The notes below the pieces were generated by a model. That model did not search any database. It was not told the DNA's origin and saw only the letters and a program-made list of their open reading frames with translations. This document shows, piece after piece, positions 1 to 9,235 of a stretch of 42,907 nucleotides of DNA; position 1 is the stretch's first letter, and every line of letters starts with the position of its first letter. The DNA lies in assembly GCA_004380135.1 (NCBI GenBank), contig QXCR01000203.1:1-42907 (forward strand), given 5' to 3'. Origin of the DNA: Stemphylium vesicarium (taxonomy: Eukaryota > Ascomycota > Dothideomycetes > Pleosporales > Pleosporaceae). Both the position numbers and the translations under genes were made by a program.

Positions 1-271
1 TACGGGACAGTGCGCTCGAGGCTCTCGGCAAGGTAAAGGTAGCGTTTCGATGACGTAGCTCTGTTGACAGCGGTCAATAGCTCGTCGGCATGCAGTAGCG
101 AATACAGCGGGTATTGTCGACAGCCGGGCTCATAACTGTAACTGCGTGAGCAGTGTCTAGTTAGAGGCTGCGGATCAAAGATTGTATTGCTATCTGTTGT
201 CGTGTGTTCTGATCTCTTTTTCTGTTTCCGGAGCTTCCGGCTTAGAGGTAGGTGCCTGCTACAATAGCAAA

Positions 272-1102
272 TCATGTGACCCTAGTCACGTGGTTACAAA
301 TTGTGACGTTTGGCCTTGAGCTAGAGCTGGATGGAAGTTCTTCATAGCGGTCATTCTCCCGAGAAGCATCTCGCCCACGGTCATATTCATCTTTAGCCCT
401 TACTTGATGCTTCTGTTTTGATGCTAGTTTACACCGCTTCCGCGTGGGAGGCAGAGGCTCGACAAATCTCACCGAAAGGACAATCGGGTACCTGCTCCTC
501 AGCTGCTCTTGGATGTCCTCGTCAGAGGTATCATTAGATCTAGTTTGTGGTCCCCAAGGTTTTGGTGTTGCCTCTACTAATTGTTCCTTGGGTTCTAGAA
601 AAGGATGGGGTCCAAATTCTTCCTTCCAGAATGGACTAGGGGTTTGTAGAATCTCATGGTGTTCCTCAACTTCTTGGAAGCCCTCTGGCGGCCCTTGCGT
701 TCGTGGACTCAAAGGGCGTTGAGAAGTCAGAGTCCTCGAATTTCTTCTGCCACTGTAGTTTCTGGCCGTATTATCTTTCGAACTGTTCCGTTGGCGTGAT
801 GTCTCGTTCGCTTGCGTGGTCTTAGGGTTATTCTTAACATAGGGCTCTGGTCGAATCTCCATAGCATCACATGGCCAAGCCCCCGGTGGGGCCGATCTCC
901 ATCGTGGAAAATACGTGCCCTCTGGCCATGCTGCCCACGGGCACTTCTCGTTGAGTCTGCGACGCAGGAATGGTGATTTTGATCCCGCCGCATGCGTTCC
1001 GAGATAAAATTGAACGTCATGTGCACGAAAGACGGGGTCATGTAGAATCTCGTATGCACGGTCGATATTCTTTATGCGCATTCCATGCGTAGGTCGGGCC
1101 AT
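272..1102 (-). CDS. Uncharacterised protein, single-exon ORF
   Basis: An uninterrupted 276-codon frame, far longer than others in the surrounding non-coding DNA. I do not recognise the family. Residues 1-90 look folded: an alternation of charged and aromatic residues including HDPVFRAHDVQFYLGTH and a Trp/Pro-rich stretch (CPWAAWPEGTYFPRW). The rest, from about residue 90, is Pro, Arg, Ser and Glu rich and probably disordered, ending in a Ser run. No signal peptide or membrane segment is visible. The start ATG at 1102 follows a CAG, so it could instead be the beginning of a downstream exon with an acceptor just before it; I could not identify an upstream coding exon. It is divergent from the pectate lyase gene. 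It may be the C-terminal part of a larger gene. Confidence 0.5.
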   Translation of the reverse strand: MARPTHGMRIKNIDRAYEILHDPVFRAHDVQFYLGTHAAGSKSPFLRRRLNEKCPWAAWPEGTYFPRWRSAPPGAWPCDAMEIRPEPYVKNNPKTTQANETSRQRNSSKDNTARNYSGRRNSRTLTSQRPLSPRTQGPPEGFQEVEEHHEILQTPSPFWKEEFGPHPFLEPKEQLVEATPKPWGPQTRSNDTSDEDIQEQLRSRYPIVLSVRFVEPLPPTRKRCKLASKQKHQVRAKDEYDRGRDASRENDRYEELPSSSSSRPNVTICNHVTRVT

Positions 1103-2015
1103 CTGAGGCTCGCTGGAAAATTTGGGAGGGTTGTAGCCTAAATGCTGTAAGGAGTGTGTCTGGTTGCGGATGTCTTGCTACTTGTCGATCCGAAGTCCTA
1201 GAATACTACAGAGCTAAGATTGTACATCATTGATGCAATAATGAATGCGCATCACGGTCTGAGCGAAACCCAATGGATTAGGCATCTGCCTTTGTTACTT
1301 GCCTTTGTGTTTCGATAAAGACCTCGCAAACAAAGCCCGATTAGAATCTCTTTCATTTTGGCAGCCGATGGGGCCTGGTGGCTTTGTCTTCACAGAGCCC
1401 CTCAAAGTCGTGATGAGCCAGCCGAAACCTGGATGATTGCGTTCACGCTATTGTGCAAGGACTAAGTCTTGATGACACTAGCCCTTACAGCAGGCGGTTC
1501 TTTGACCCCTTCGCGGATACATGTGCTTAGTCTGGCGAGCGCATGGATTCTCAAACGTTTATCACTCTCATCATTTTCAAACATGTCCAGACTAGCAGGA
1601 GGCAGGGTATTATGACAAAAATCTTCACTGCCTTAGCCCTCTAATGGCTGCGCATGCAGGGTACTTTATCCAAGATTAAAGTAGTGGCGTTGTGGAGATT
1701 GAGTACGAGATTTACTCGTCCGCGAAGGCCTCGCAGGTATTAAGGACTGATGCTAAGCTGAAGATTGAGTAGTCGAGATTATGATGGCGCGTTGAGTGCA
1801 GAGGTTGCTCGACGGTGTTGATGAGCTGTAAGGTAAAATGCACGTGACAACCTCGGTAGGAGGGGTGGAAGGGCTGCGGCCGCGGAGATGTTTAGCCACG
1901 CATCGAGCTATCCATATCGTTTCAACCACTACTCACAACAGCCGCACTGCATACGGGACGGTTGCAAGATGATGAAATGAGACAAGGTGAAGTGCGGAGG
2001 TACCACGGCGAATAC

Positions 2016-2131
2016 TGGTGGAAGTCCAACTACAAGCCGCCAAGCCGCTTACCCCAAATTTTCCCCGCTGTCCGAACAGGCGATCGCGACTTTCCAGCCA
2101 CGGGAAAATCTGGGGATGCATACTTCCACCA
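2016..2131. repeat. Interrupted inverted repeat (foldback) upstream of pectate lyase
   Basis: Two pairs of complementary arms are nested. TGGTGGAAGT at 2016-2025 pairs with ACTTCCACCA at 2122-2131. Inside it, CCCCAAATTTTCCCCG at 2052-2067 pairs with CGGGAAAATCTGGGG at 2101-2115 with one mismatch and one base missing. The left arm has about 26 bases between its two blocks, the right arm about 6. This could be a hairpin, a decayed foldback element, or a pair of inverted protein-binding sites about 400 bp before the pectate lyase start. Confidence 0.5.
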
Positions 2132-2402
2132 CTCAACTCCACTTTTTCAAGCCACAACTACACCATCGCACATGGACGTATAAAGCTCATGGAGCGGGAT
2201 GTACTCTTGCCAAGATGAGCCAAGTGAAGGTGCAGCTACACGACGAGAGATACTGCATACACTTGCGCCATTTGGGCTTCCTGGACCTGCTTCTCGATGC
2301 GCCATGGGCCATTTTGCCGGAAGAATTGGTGGTGTACACGGAATCGCGCTGATTGATTGAGTGCGACTTGCTTTTGCAGCTTCTGTAGGCCAACGATGGC
2401 GG

Positions 2403-2412
2403 TACATAAAAG
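2403..2412 (+). promoter_or_regulatory. TATA-like element of the pectate lyase gene
   Basis: TACATAAAAG lies about 85 bases before the chosen ATG and is followed by a CT-rich leader, the usual layout of a fungal core promoter. Assignment rests on position and sequence only. Confidence 0.35.
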
Positions 2413-2493
2413 GAGTGTGATATCTCTTGTTGATCGGCATCAGACTGCTCAGACTCTTTCGCATCTTCTGATCAACATCTTGTGCAAGCCAAA

Positions 2494-3560
2494 ATGAAGC
2501 TCTCGATTTTCTCCCTCGTTTCGCTCGCGCTCTCCGCGACGGCGGCGCCAGCAGGTCTCGACTTTAGCCTGGTCGGATTTGCAAAAGATAACCCGATCGG
2601 TACCACCACTGGCGGACATTCCAGGCACGGCAAGAGCGTCACTGTGAAAACCGTCGCTCAATTCATTGAAGCCGTCACCAGTACAGAGCCGCTTGTGGTT
2701 TACGCCAAGGGTAACTTCAACCTCACCTCGCGAGTCCAAGTTGGGTCGAACAAGTCTCTGATTGGCGTTGGCAAGGGTGCTCAAATCACTGGATCTGGTC
2801 TCAACATCTTCAACAAGACCAACGTCATTATCCGTAACTTCGGCTTTACAGCAATTGACGATGATGCCATGACAATCCGCAACAGCACACGCGTCTGGAT
2901 CGACCACAATGAATTCACGACTGGCAACTTCCCTGAGGTAAGCATATCACACAAAAATTTGGTGAGACATGCACTAACCTTGTATCTTCACACATGTAGC
3001 TTGGCCCCGATGCGTACGATGGCCAGGTAGACATCATCCGTGCAGCAGATTGGATCACTGTCTCATGGAACTACTTCCACGACCACTGGAAGAGCTCTCT
3101 TGTTGGCAACAGCGATGCGCTGAGAGATGTCGACCAGGGCCATCTCCACGTCACCTACCACCATAACTACTGGCGCAATGAGGGAACTCGTGGCCCCGCT
3201 GGCCGCTTCGGCCACCAGCACATCTACAACAACCTCTATGTCGACTTCCTCTACCAAGCCATTCACTCCCGCAGCGACAACCAGGTACTCGTCGAAGGCA
3301 ATGTCTTCAAAGGCAAGACCCGCGAGGCGCTCAGCACATATGGTCTCGTCATCCCCGAGGACAGCCCGAACACCAGCCCCGACGGTGACTTTGAGATTGA
3401 CGGATTCGCCAACCTTGGAGCGAAGAACGATTTTGGAAAGGCTGGCGTCAACATCACTCAAGTCGGCAACTTCACCCATGCGCCTTACAGATACAAGCTT
3501 ACACCGCTATGGCAAGTAGAGAAAATTGTGAAGCGCGGTGCAGGCCTCGGAAAAATCTAG
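2494..3560 (+). CDS. Secreted pectate lyase, polysaccharide lyase family 1
   Basis: Cleaves de-esterified pectin (polygalacturonate) by Ca2+-dependent beta-elimination outside the cell; typical of plant-colonising fungi. Exons 2494-2937 and 3000-3560 (62-bp intron with a GCACTAACC branch motif) give 334 residues. Residues 1-20 are a signal peptide (hydrophobic run ending ATAAPA). A parallel beta-helix follows. IDDDAMTIRN near 121 and VWIDHNEF near 134 supply acidic calcium-site residues, WITVSWNYFHDH near 166-177 is the conserved core strand, and RGPAGRFG at 212-219 carries the R-x-P-x-x-R catalytic signature. N-glycosylation sequons are present. The ATG at 2494 was chosen because it begins the signal peptide; the frame is open four codons upstream, but only through a GTG. 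The gene has no enzyme partner nearby. The family is clear; the subfamily (pectate versus pectin lyase) is less certain, though the calcium-site acids favour pectate lyase. Confidence 0.93.
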
Positions 3561-4029
3561 GTGTCTTTTGTATGAGCCAGATGATCCGTTGTGAGCATCG
3601 ATGCCACATGAAAAATACAACTAATGTTTTTTGGTCGCTCGCCTCCGTTCCATCTCTTGCTCAAATAAATAACTCCCTGTACGGTGATCCTTCTTTCTCT
3701 TACAACAGATCCATCTTACTTGCCATATTACAAAAGTTCGCAAGTATGCCCGCAATGGCCTTTTTTCTCCGAAGCTTAAAACTGTGAAAATTTCCAAACT
3801 TGGGCGCGTTCTTGATAACACTCGAAATGGTCTAGAAATGGGTTGAGTACAAAAGTCAGATTTGGGTGCGCAAAGAAACCCAACTCCTCTTAATCCTCGA
3901 TCTCAAATCTAGTGAAGGAGACTGTGGAACATACACACATCGTTACTTCTAAAAGCAACCTTCTTTGATATATGTCTCCTTCTCTCTCCTCCGCTTTACC
4001 AAAACGATCCTTTCATACCCACACTTGCA

Positions 4030-4035
4030 TATAAA
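4030..4035 (+). promoter_or_regulatory. TATA-like module 1
   Basis: TATAAA followed by a pyrimidine-rich leader and an ATG at 4090, with a second at 4098 in AAAATG context. Only 18 or 20 codons follow before a stop. Confidence 0.3.
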
Positions 4036-4423
4036 ACCCCGTTCACCATCTTCTTAGAACTTCAAAACAATTTGTTCTCTCTAAAATCTATGTCAAAATG
4101 CTCCAAATACAATACAATGAGTTCTGTCCTTGTTTGCCAAAAATAGGACGTGCAGCATAAAATAGAATGAAGCGTAGACCATATCTTTCCCGTCTCTTTG
4201 GGATTGATACAACGCGCAGAGTGGTCACTTTCGCTGCGCCAAAAGAGCAGTCCTCGTCGACCCATGTTGGACTTGGAGAGAAGAAGCTATGTTATCATCT
4301 GTGCTCTGCCGTTCTAAAACACAAGGAACCGAGGTCGAAGTCCAGCTCTAACACTGGCGGTTGCCCACTGAAAAGTTCCAACGATTCCCACAAGGCATTA
4401 GTTCGCACTTTCCTCAGCTCGTT

Positions 4424-4429
4424 TATAAA
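4424..4429 (+). promoter_or_regulatory. TATA-like module 2
   Basis: TATAAA, then a CT-rich leader, then CAAAATG at 4491 opening an 85-codon frame of unknown character. The spacing is 67 bases. Confidence 0.35.
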
Positions 4430-4974
4430 GCCTTAGGCTGGTCCGCATCTCTCTCTCCTTTACACATCAAAAGCTTTACTCTACTTCAAAATGCAAACAG
4501 TAGCTTCGCATGTCGCGGCTTCGAAAAGGTCCTCTATGCAACGTTATGTTTTCTCGCTGGAAGATCTGCGCGCTCAATTCGAGATCAAGAATCAATCTAA
4601 CGATCGACGCAATATTCAGCAAAAGGACTCAAAACCAACCTTTTCTTTTGTCATGTTCGTCTTCGCCTCAAAATTCAATCTCATGACGCTGCACCCATTT
4701 CAAGTAGGCATCCTACATTTTCAAAACTACGAGCAGTCTGCCCGATGAATCGAAGTTTTCCGAACATGCCGAAGAACTTAGGAAGAGCACTGCAGCAATG
4801 CGACTTCTACGAAAGTTAGATTCGACGCGCGAGTTTGTGGGGGTTTTACTTGAAAAGCACACTGTTTAATAACAAACGTGATGGAGTCCCCGCGCTCAGC
4901 CGTGTGGATTGCCAACATCTCAGCTTATCGATGAAACCTGTTGCGCTATAAAGTTAGTTTCCTCAGTACGACCA

Positions 4975-4980
4975 TATAAA
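4975..4980 (+). promoter_or_regulatory. TATA-like module 3
   Basis: TATAAA with another copy at 4947-4952. A CT/A-rich leader leads to an ATG at 5060 that opens a 101-codon frame with a hydrophobic C-terminus. No family is recognised. Confidence 0.3.
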
Positions 4981-5284
4981 CCGTCCATAATTTCTGGTTC
5001 TTACTTCTCAACATTTCAGACTCATCATAAAATTCCTAACTTAGATCTCAAAAACACACATGTCTGCGCGAAGAGCTTTCCAAAAACTTGCGTACAAGAA
5101 TGAATGTTTTGGGCACACTTGCATCCGTACCAAAAATCCTTCGGTCTTCTTTCCGTTAAGTCTTTGCCCTTTGTACGATACACGATCACAAACCAAGATC
5201 CATACCGTGAGAATGAGCACATTGAAAGCTACACGGAGAGTATCGAATTCTTTTGCCCAAGTAGCGCAGAACGGTGGACCGGGC

Positions 5285-5290
5285 TATAAA
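5285..5290 (+). promoter_or_regulatory. TATA-like module 4
   Basis: TATAAA in a GC-rich setting, followed by a strongly CT-rich leader and GAAATG at 5362, which opens a basic 64-codon frame. Of the five modules, this and module 5 look most like real core promoters. Confidence 0.4.
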
Positions 5291-5644
5291 GGCCTTCTCT
5301 TTTCTCCCGCGGCTCTTCTTCTTCTCTGTATCTCCTCTTTCCTAAAGTTTCTAAAGCAGAAATGAAGACGCGTATGTGTCGCGTTGCGAATTACGCAATA
5401 CGTCGCCATAATGTCTTGGCTTCTGGGCCAATCCATTCCATGAAAAAAGAGACTAGGGCGGGAACGATGATATCAAAAGGACGATTGAACAGTTTGATGA
5501 CCGACGTTGGGGCCTCCGCGCGACTACTGAAATGGGAATTCCATGGAGTGATGTGAAAGAGAGGCGTTAAAACTCGCTGCCGTCTTTTCATGTGCTGTTG
5601 CCGTTAGCACAGCGTACTTGTACCTGTGGGCGGAGGGTGGAGGG

Positions 5645-5650
5645 TATAAA
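5645..5650 (+). promoter_or_regulatory. TATA-like module 5
   Basis: TATAAATA preceded by a G-rich stretch and followed by a long CT-rich leader and GAAAATG at 5732. Only 28 codons follow before a stop. Confidence 0.4.
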
Positions 5651-6271
5651 TACGCCTTACTCCCCTTGCTGTCTTCCTCTTTTTCCTGACTTTCTTTCCT
5701 ACACATTCTCTTAAAAATTCGGAGACCGAAAATGGTACATACCATCCCTATGCTGTTTTCCTCCTCTGCTCAAAAAACAGATAAAGAAGACTCATGGGTA
5801 TCTGCTGCTGAGGTCTAAAAAAACCATGGCAGCCTGCATGGGAGTTGGACGCCTGAGACGGCCACTGAATAAAGAAGATCAAGGCCTACTACATGACCTG
5901 GTTTTCCGCCGACGCAGTACAAATATCTGCTGCTGTGGCTTTATTCCTTCTATTACAGAGTCTAGAGTGGTGACAAAGTAAAACACATGAGCACAGAGAC
6001 TATGTTTTTGTCTCCCTGAGTGGTTCCAAAAGTAACACAGCTGCCTATGCATGTCTTTGGTGTCGTGCAGACTCGACGGATAGTACGACGTGACTTGGTG
6101 TGGATAACCAAAAAGGCCATGGACATGTGTGTGTGCGAGTTCTAAAAAAATTCTTGATGGCTCATGTGGGAGAGGAGATGCAGCAGAGTTGAGCGAAATT
6201 TCCGTGCCATGTAGTTTGAAGTCAATCATAATCGTATATCTACACGAAACATACACTATCAGCACACACAC

Positions 6272-7096
6272 CTATGGGTGCGCCGCAACACCGCCCATTG
6301 GCCTCTGTCCCTGGGGGTTATTCGGGGCATCAGGCTGCAGCTCCTCAATCGCCTGGTCGTACTCATTGCTGCTCATATCAGCACCCTCACCCTCACCCTC
6401 ATCCTGCTGCCCGCTAAACATTTGCGCACGCATAGCTTGCTCATCGTCGATCTGCTTGGTGGCCCATGCCTTCCAGCTCTCCCATGCGCGGTCCTCGAGC
6501 GCCATACCAATCTCCAGGGGTCCTTTGCCAAAGTATGCGCCGACGTGTTGGGCTTCTTCCTTTGCGATGCGCGAGCGGATTTCGGAGAGGTGGCGGTGTT
6601 GGTAGAATTCGCGGCGGGCGAGGTCGTAGGCTGAGGCTTTCGAGAGGGAGGCGTGCTTCATTAGCCACATTTGGCGCTGGACCACGCTGGGACGTGTTAG
6701 TTTTGGTATATGGAGTGGTGGATTTGACGTGACCTACCTCTCACCATCTAATTGCTTCCCTGGCTGCATAATCTTGCTCCAGTCGTAGTTCTTGGAATCG
6801 TTTCCGCTGTCTTCGACTACTAATCTGGGTCGTGCCAGTTCCCATGGGTGGTCGCCGAAGAAGTCTGATCGCAGCTTGTCTTCTGGGTATTCAATGGGTA
6901 GGGGTTTGAATAATTTACTGGCTTTCCGGGCCTTCCTCATCTTGGGTATCCGGAGTACTGGCCTAGCGAGCGTCTCGCCAGGCGGTATGTTACCAATTAC
7001 ATCGTACCATTGCGGTAGAGTCGTCTCTCGTTTGGAGTCGAACAGGGCCTTTGCAGTCTGGCGAACGCGGAGAGGGCGGAAGTCGTAGCGGCCCAT
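6272..7096 (-). CDS. RSM25: Mitochondrial small-subunit ribosomal protein Rsm25 (mS23)
   Basis: Component of the mitochondrial 37S ribosomal subunit. Exons 7096-6738 and 6686-6272 (51-bp intron) give 257 residues, close to the usual fungal length. The N-terminus MGRYDFRPLRVRQTAKALF and the following TLPQWYDVIGNIPPGETLARP are the characteristic start of this family. The second exon continues with an Arg/Lys-rich helical region (SLSKASAYDLARREFYQHRH) and ends in an acidic Gln/Pro-rich tail. The splice joins GAG-AG to C-GTG in frame. It lies head to head with the PPR-like gene, 336 bp apart, so both may share a promoter; both products probably act in mitochondria. Identification rests on the distinctive N-terminus and overall layout. 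Confidence 0.9.
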
Positions 7097-7432
7097 GGCG
7101 GGCGGTGTCGTTGATAATGTGCCCGTGGCCGTTATCGCATCTAATCGTAGTTAGGAGGGTATTTGGAGGAGCAGCGAAAGACCGGGGCGCGCAATGGGGT
7201 GGTGTCGTAGATAATATCGAGGCTCTTGCCCGCGCAAACTCCGATGATTTTGCCAAGACTTCGCGACGCCCGAAATCTTTGGAGGGCCTATGTGCGAGCA
7301 CCCGCGCATCCCCCACGATACCCTCACTTATGCTAGGAAGCTCTTCAATGAGCTCCCTGTAATCAATTGCAGCCGCCCCCGCAAATGGAACACGTCTGAA
7401 CTGGCTCCCGCTGACACGATGCTCGACCTCTC
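7097..7432. promoter_or_regulatory. Shared divergent promoter region of RSM25 and the PPR-like gene
   Basis: A 336-bp spacer between two head-to-head starts. I see no clear TATA box, consistent with housekeeping mitochondrial genes. No other coding content is visible. Confidence 0.45.
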
Positions 7433-9235
7433 ATGTCCCTCTTCCGCACCCTCGATCGGACCTCCGCAGTCTCGAATACCACCAGCGCACGACCATTTCT
7501 CGCCTTTTTATGCCCGGCCCTTGAGAAGAATACGTCCAAGAGAAGATTCAGCAAGAAGGCGATAGACAATGCCCCGCAATTGCCGAGGTCGACGACTCGC
7601 ATGGACACTTTCTTCATCAAGGCACTGGTGCGGGCGGGAGCATGCCCAAAACATGCGAAACGCGAATCAACTCAGCGCGGGGTAGCCTCAACCGTATCAA
7701 AGCATCACTCAGTGCGAGGAAATAGCACATGGTCGGGCCCAGAGCACAACGCTTCCAAGGTCAAGTCGCAGCGCAGAGGCCCGTTCAAGAAAGTCAAGAG
7801 CTTCGCCGAGAAAGAACTGCAGGCATTGGTCGACTACTATGGCATAGAGCTCGATGAAGGCCCTGAGAAAGACCTTCCAGACGACGGAAATCTGGTGTGG
7901 AATATCGGCGACGACCACGAACCCTGGCCGGTCCGCGACCCCGCTGACGCTGCGCATGTCAGCAAACTGGAAAAGCTGCTAGAAGATGAAGAGGCGCCAC
8001 ATAGCGACATCTTCGAAACCTATCAAAAGCTACAATCGCCGGGGGTTGTGTATCTAAGAATCGAAACAGTACGAGCGCTGTTGCACCATCTTGCAATTGT
8101 CGAACGCCCTACCCCGGTTGCCATGCGACGCTTCATATCCATACTCGAAGATATGAAGACTGCACACATACACATCATCCGTTCGGAATGGACCTCGGCG
8201 ATACACCTCACCGTAAACGCCTTGGGCACGATATCTGAAGACAGCCTCCAATCAGCCCTTCACATTTGGAAGGACATGGAACAGCGAGCTGGAGTCAAAA
8301 GCGGGTATGTGACGTTCAACGTTCTCTTTACCGCGTCTGTAAAGGCGGGCAAGTACACGCTTGCCGAGACTTTTTTGAAAGAGATGCAAGCTCGAAAGGT
8401 GCCAATGCATCGACACCACCGTGTATCGCTGCTATACTACTACGGGGTTCTACAAAACGGGAATGCGGTCAGAAAAACGTATCAAGAGCTTGTCGCGGCG
8501 GGAGAAGTTGTGGATACCGTAGTCATGAATGCCGTTATAGCTTCCCTCCTACGCGCAGGGGAGCCCTCAGCCGCCGAACATGTTTTCGAGCGCATGAAGC
8601 GCCTCCATGCCTTGCGCCACTCGTCCGCGCCCGGCCATAAATTCTTCAACCGCAACTGGCGCGACCGCCGCCTCCTCGGAATGCGCTTCCGAGACGAATC
8701 ACGAAGGCTAAGCAGAGAGGGGGACGAAGAAGAACTAAAGCAACTACAAGACTTTGCGCCCATCGCACCCGACTCGCGGACTTACGGTATCCTAATCCGC
8801 CACCACGCAGGCGTAGCCGGAAATATCGATCGCGTCAACGAAATGCTACACGAGATGAAGTGGAATTCCATTCCCTACGACGGCACAATCTTCATCGTAA
8901 TCTTCCACGGCTTCAGTGCCTTTGGCGGCGTCCGCTACTCCTCCTGGACCGCCTCACGCCTGGAAAAGATCTGGCAAAGCTATCTCAAAGCCCTGAACCA
9001 GGATCTCGAACGCACTTGGATCTCCAGCCTGGCCGTCATTGCTGCACTCCGCGCTTTCGCTCGCTGCACACCACCAGAGCGGACGGTGAGGGCTTGGGAG
9101 GAAATTCGCAGTCGTTGGCACCCTGACGAACAGGAGTTGGAGGCTGTGCTGCTGGTGCTGAGGAAACTTGTGCCGAGTCTGTTGGAAGCAAAAGGAACGG
9201 GGTTTTTCGATAGTCGAAAACCGCCGCCATCTTGA
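7433..9235 (+). CDS. Pentatricopeptide-repeat-like protein, probably mitochondrial
   Basis: A single 600-codon exon. The N-terminus (residues 1-120) is rich in Arg, Lys and Ser and low in acids, as in a mitochondrial targeting region. PPR-like helical pairs are visible at about 291-325 (GYVTFNVLFTASVKAGKYTL followed by AETFLKEMQ), 361-392 (DTVVMNAVIASLLRAGEPSA, AEHVFERMK) and 447-480 (DSRTYGILIRHHAGVAGNID, RVNEMLHEMK), with weaker repeats between. PPR proteins bind organellar RNA and act in processing, stability or translation; the specific target cannot be read from sequence. The ATG at 7433 is the first in frame; an internal Met at residue 57 is an alternative. Its divergent neighbour is a mitoribosomal protein, which fits an organelle gene-expression role. 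Confidence 0.82.
   Translation: MSLFRTLDRTSAVSNTTSARPFLAFLCPALEKNTSKRRFSKKAIDNAPQLPRSTTRMDTFFIKALVRAGACPKHAKRESTQRGVASTVSKHHSVRGNSTWSGPEHNASKVKSQRRGPFKKVKSFAEKELQALVDYYGIELDEGPEKDLPDDGNLVWNIGDDHEPWPVRDPADAAHVSKLEKLLEDEEAPHSDIFETYQKLQSPGVVYLRIETVRALLHHLAIVERPTPVAMRRFISILEDMKTAHIHIIRSEWTSAIHLTVNALGTISEDSLQSALHIWKDMEQRAGVKSGYVTFNVLFTASVKAGKYTLAETFLKEMQARKVPMHRHHRVSLLYYYGVLQNGNAVRKTYQELVAAGEVVDTVVMNAVIASLLRAGEPSAAEHVFERMKRLHALRHSSAPGHKFFNRNWRDRRLLGMRFRDESRRLSREGDEEELKQLQDFAPIAPDSRTYGILIRHHAGVAGNIDRVNEMLHEMKWNSIPYDGTIFIVIFHGFSAFGGVRYSSWTASRLEKIWQSYLKALNQDLERTWISSLAVIAALRAFARCTPPERTVRAWEEIRSRWHPDEQELEAVLLVLRKLVPSLLEAKGTGFFDSRKPPPS

Larger units (their letters stand above)
1103..2493. other. Divergent intergenic region upstream of pectate lyase
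   Basis: No coding frame here looks real; the small ORFs at 1933-2464 overlap each other on both strands and show no family features. The stretch should carry the promoters of the unknown ORF and of the pectate lyase. It holds an interrupted inverted repeat at 2016-2131 (listed separately) and a TATA-like element near 2403. One CCTCGG hexamer lies near 1850, a site type bound by fungal lipid-response regulators, but a single copy is weak evidence. Confidence 0.4.
3561..6271. other. Gene-poor stretch with repeated TATA-like modules
   Basis: Between the pectate lyase and Rsm25 no conserved protein is recognisable. On the + strand TATAAA occurs six times in 1.6 kb (4030, 4424, 4947, 4975, 5285, 5645). 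Five of these are followed by a CT-rich leader of 60-87 bases and then an ATG, usually in an A-rich context. The short frames that follow (18, 85, 101, 64 and 28 codons from 4090, 4491, 5060, 5362 and 5732) do not resemble one another or any family I know. From about 5880 to 6271 the sequence is probably the 3' flank of Rsm25. Confidence 0.45.

Noticed and set aside
3063..3519. ORFs on both strands inside the second pectate lyase exon
   Set aside because: They are shadows of the real coding frame.
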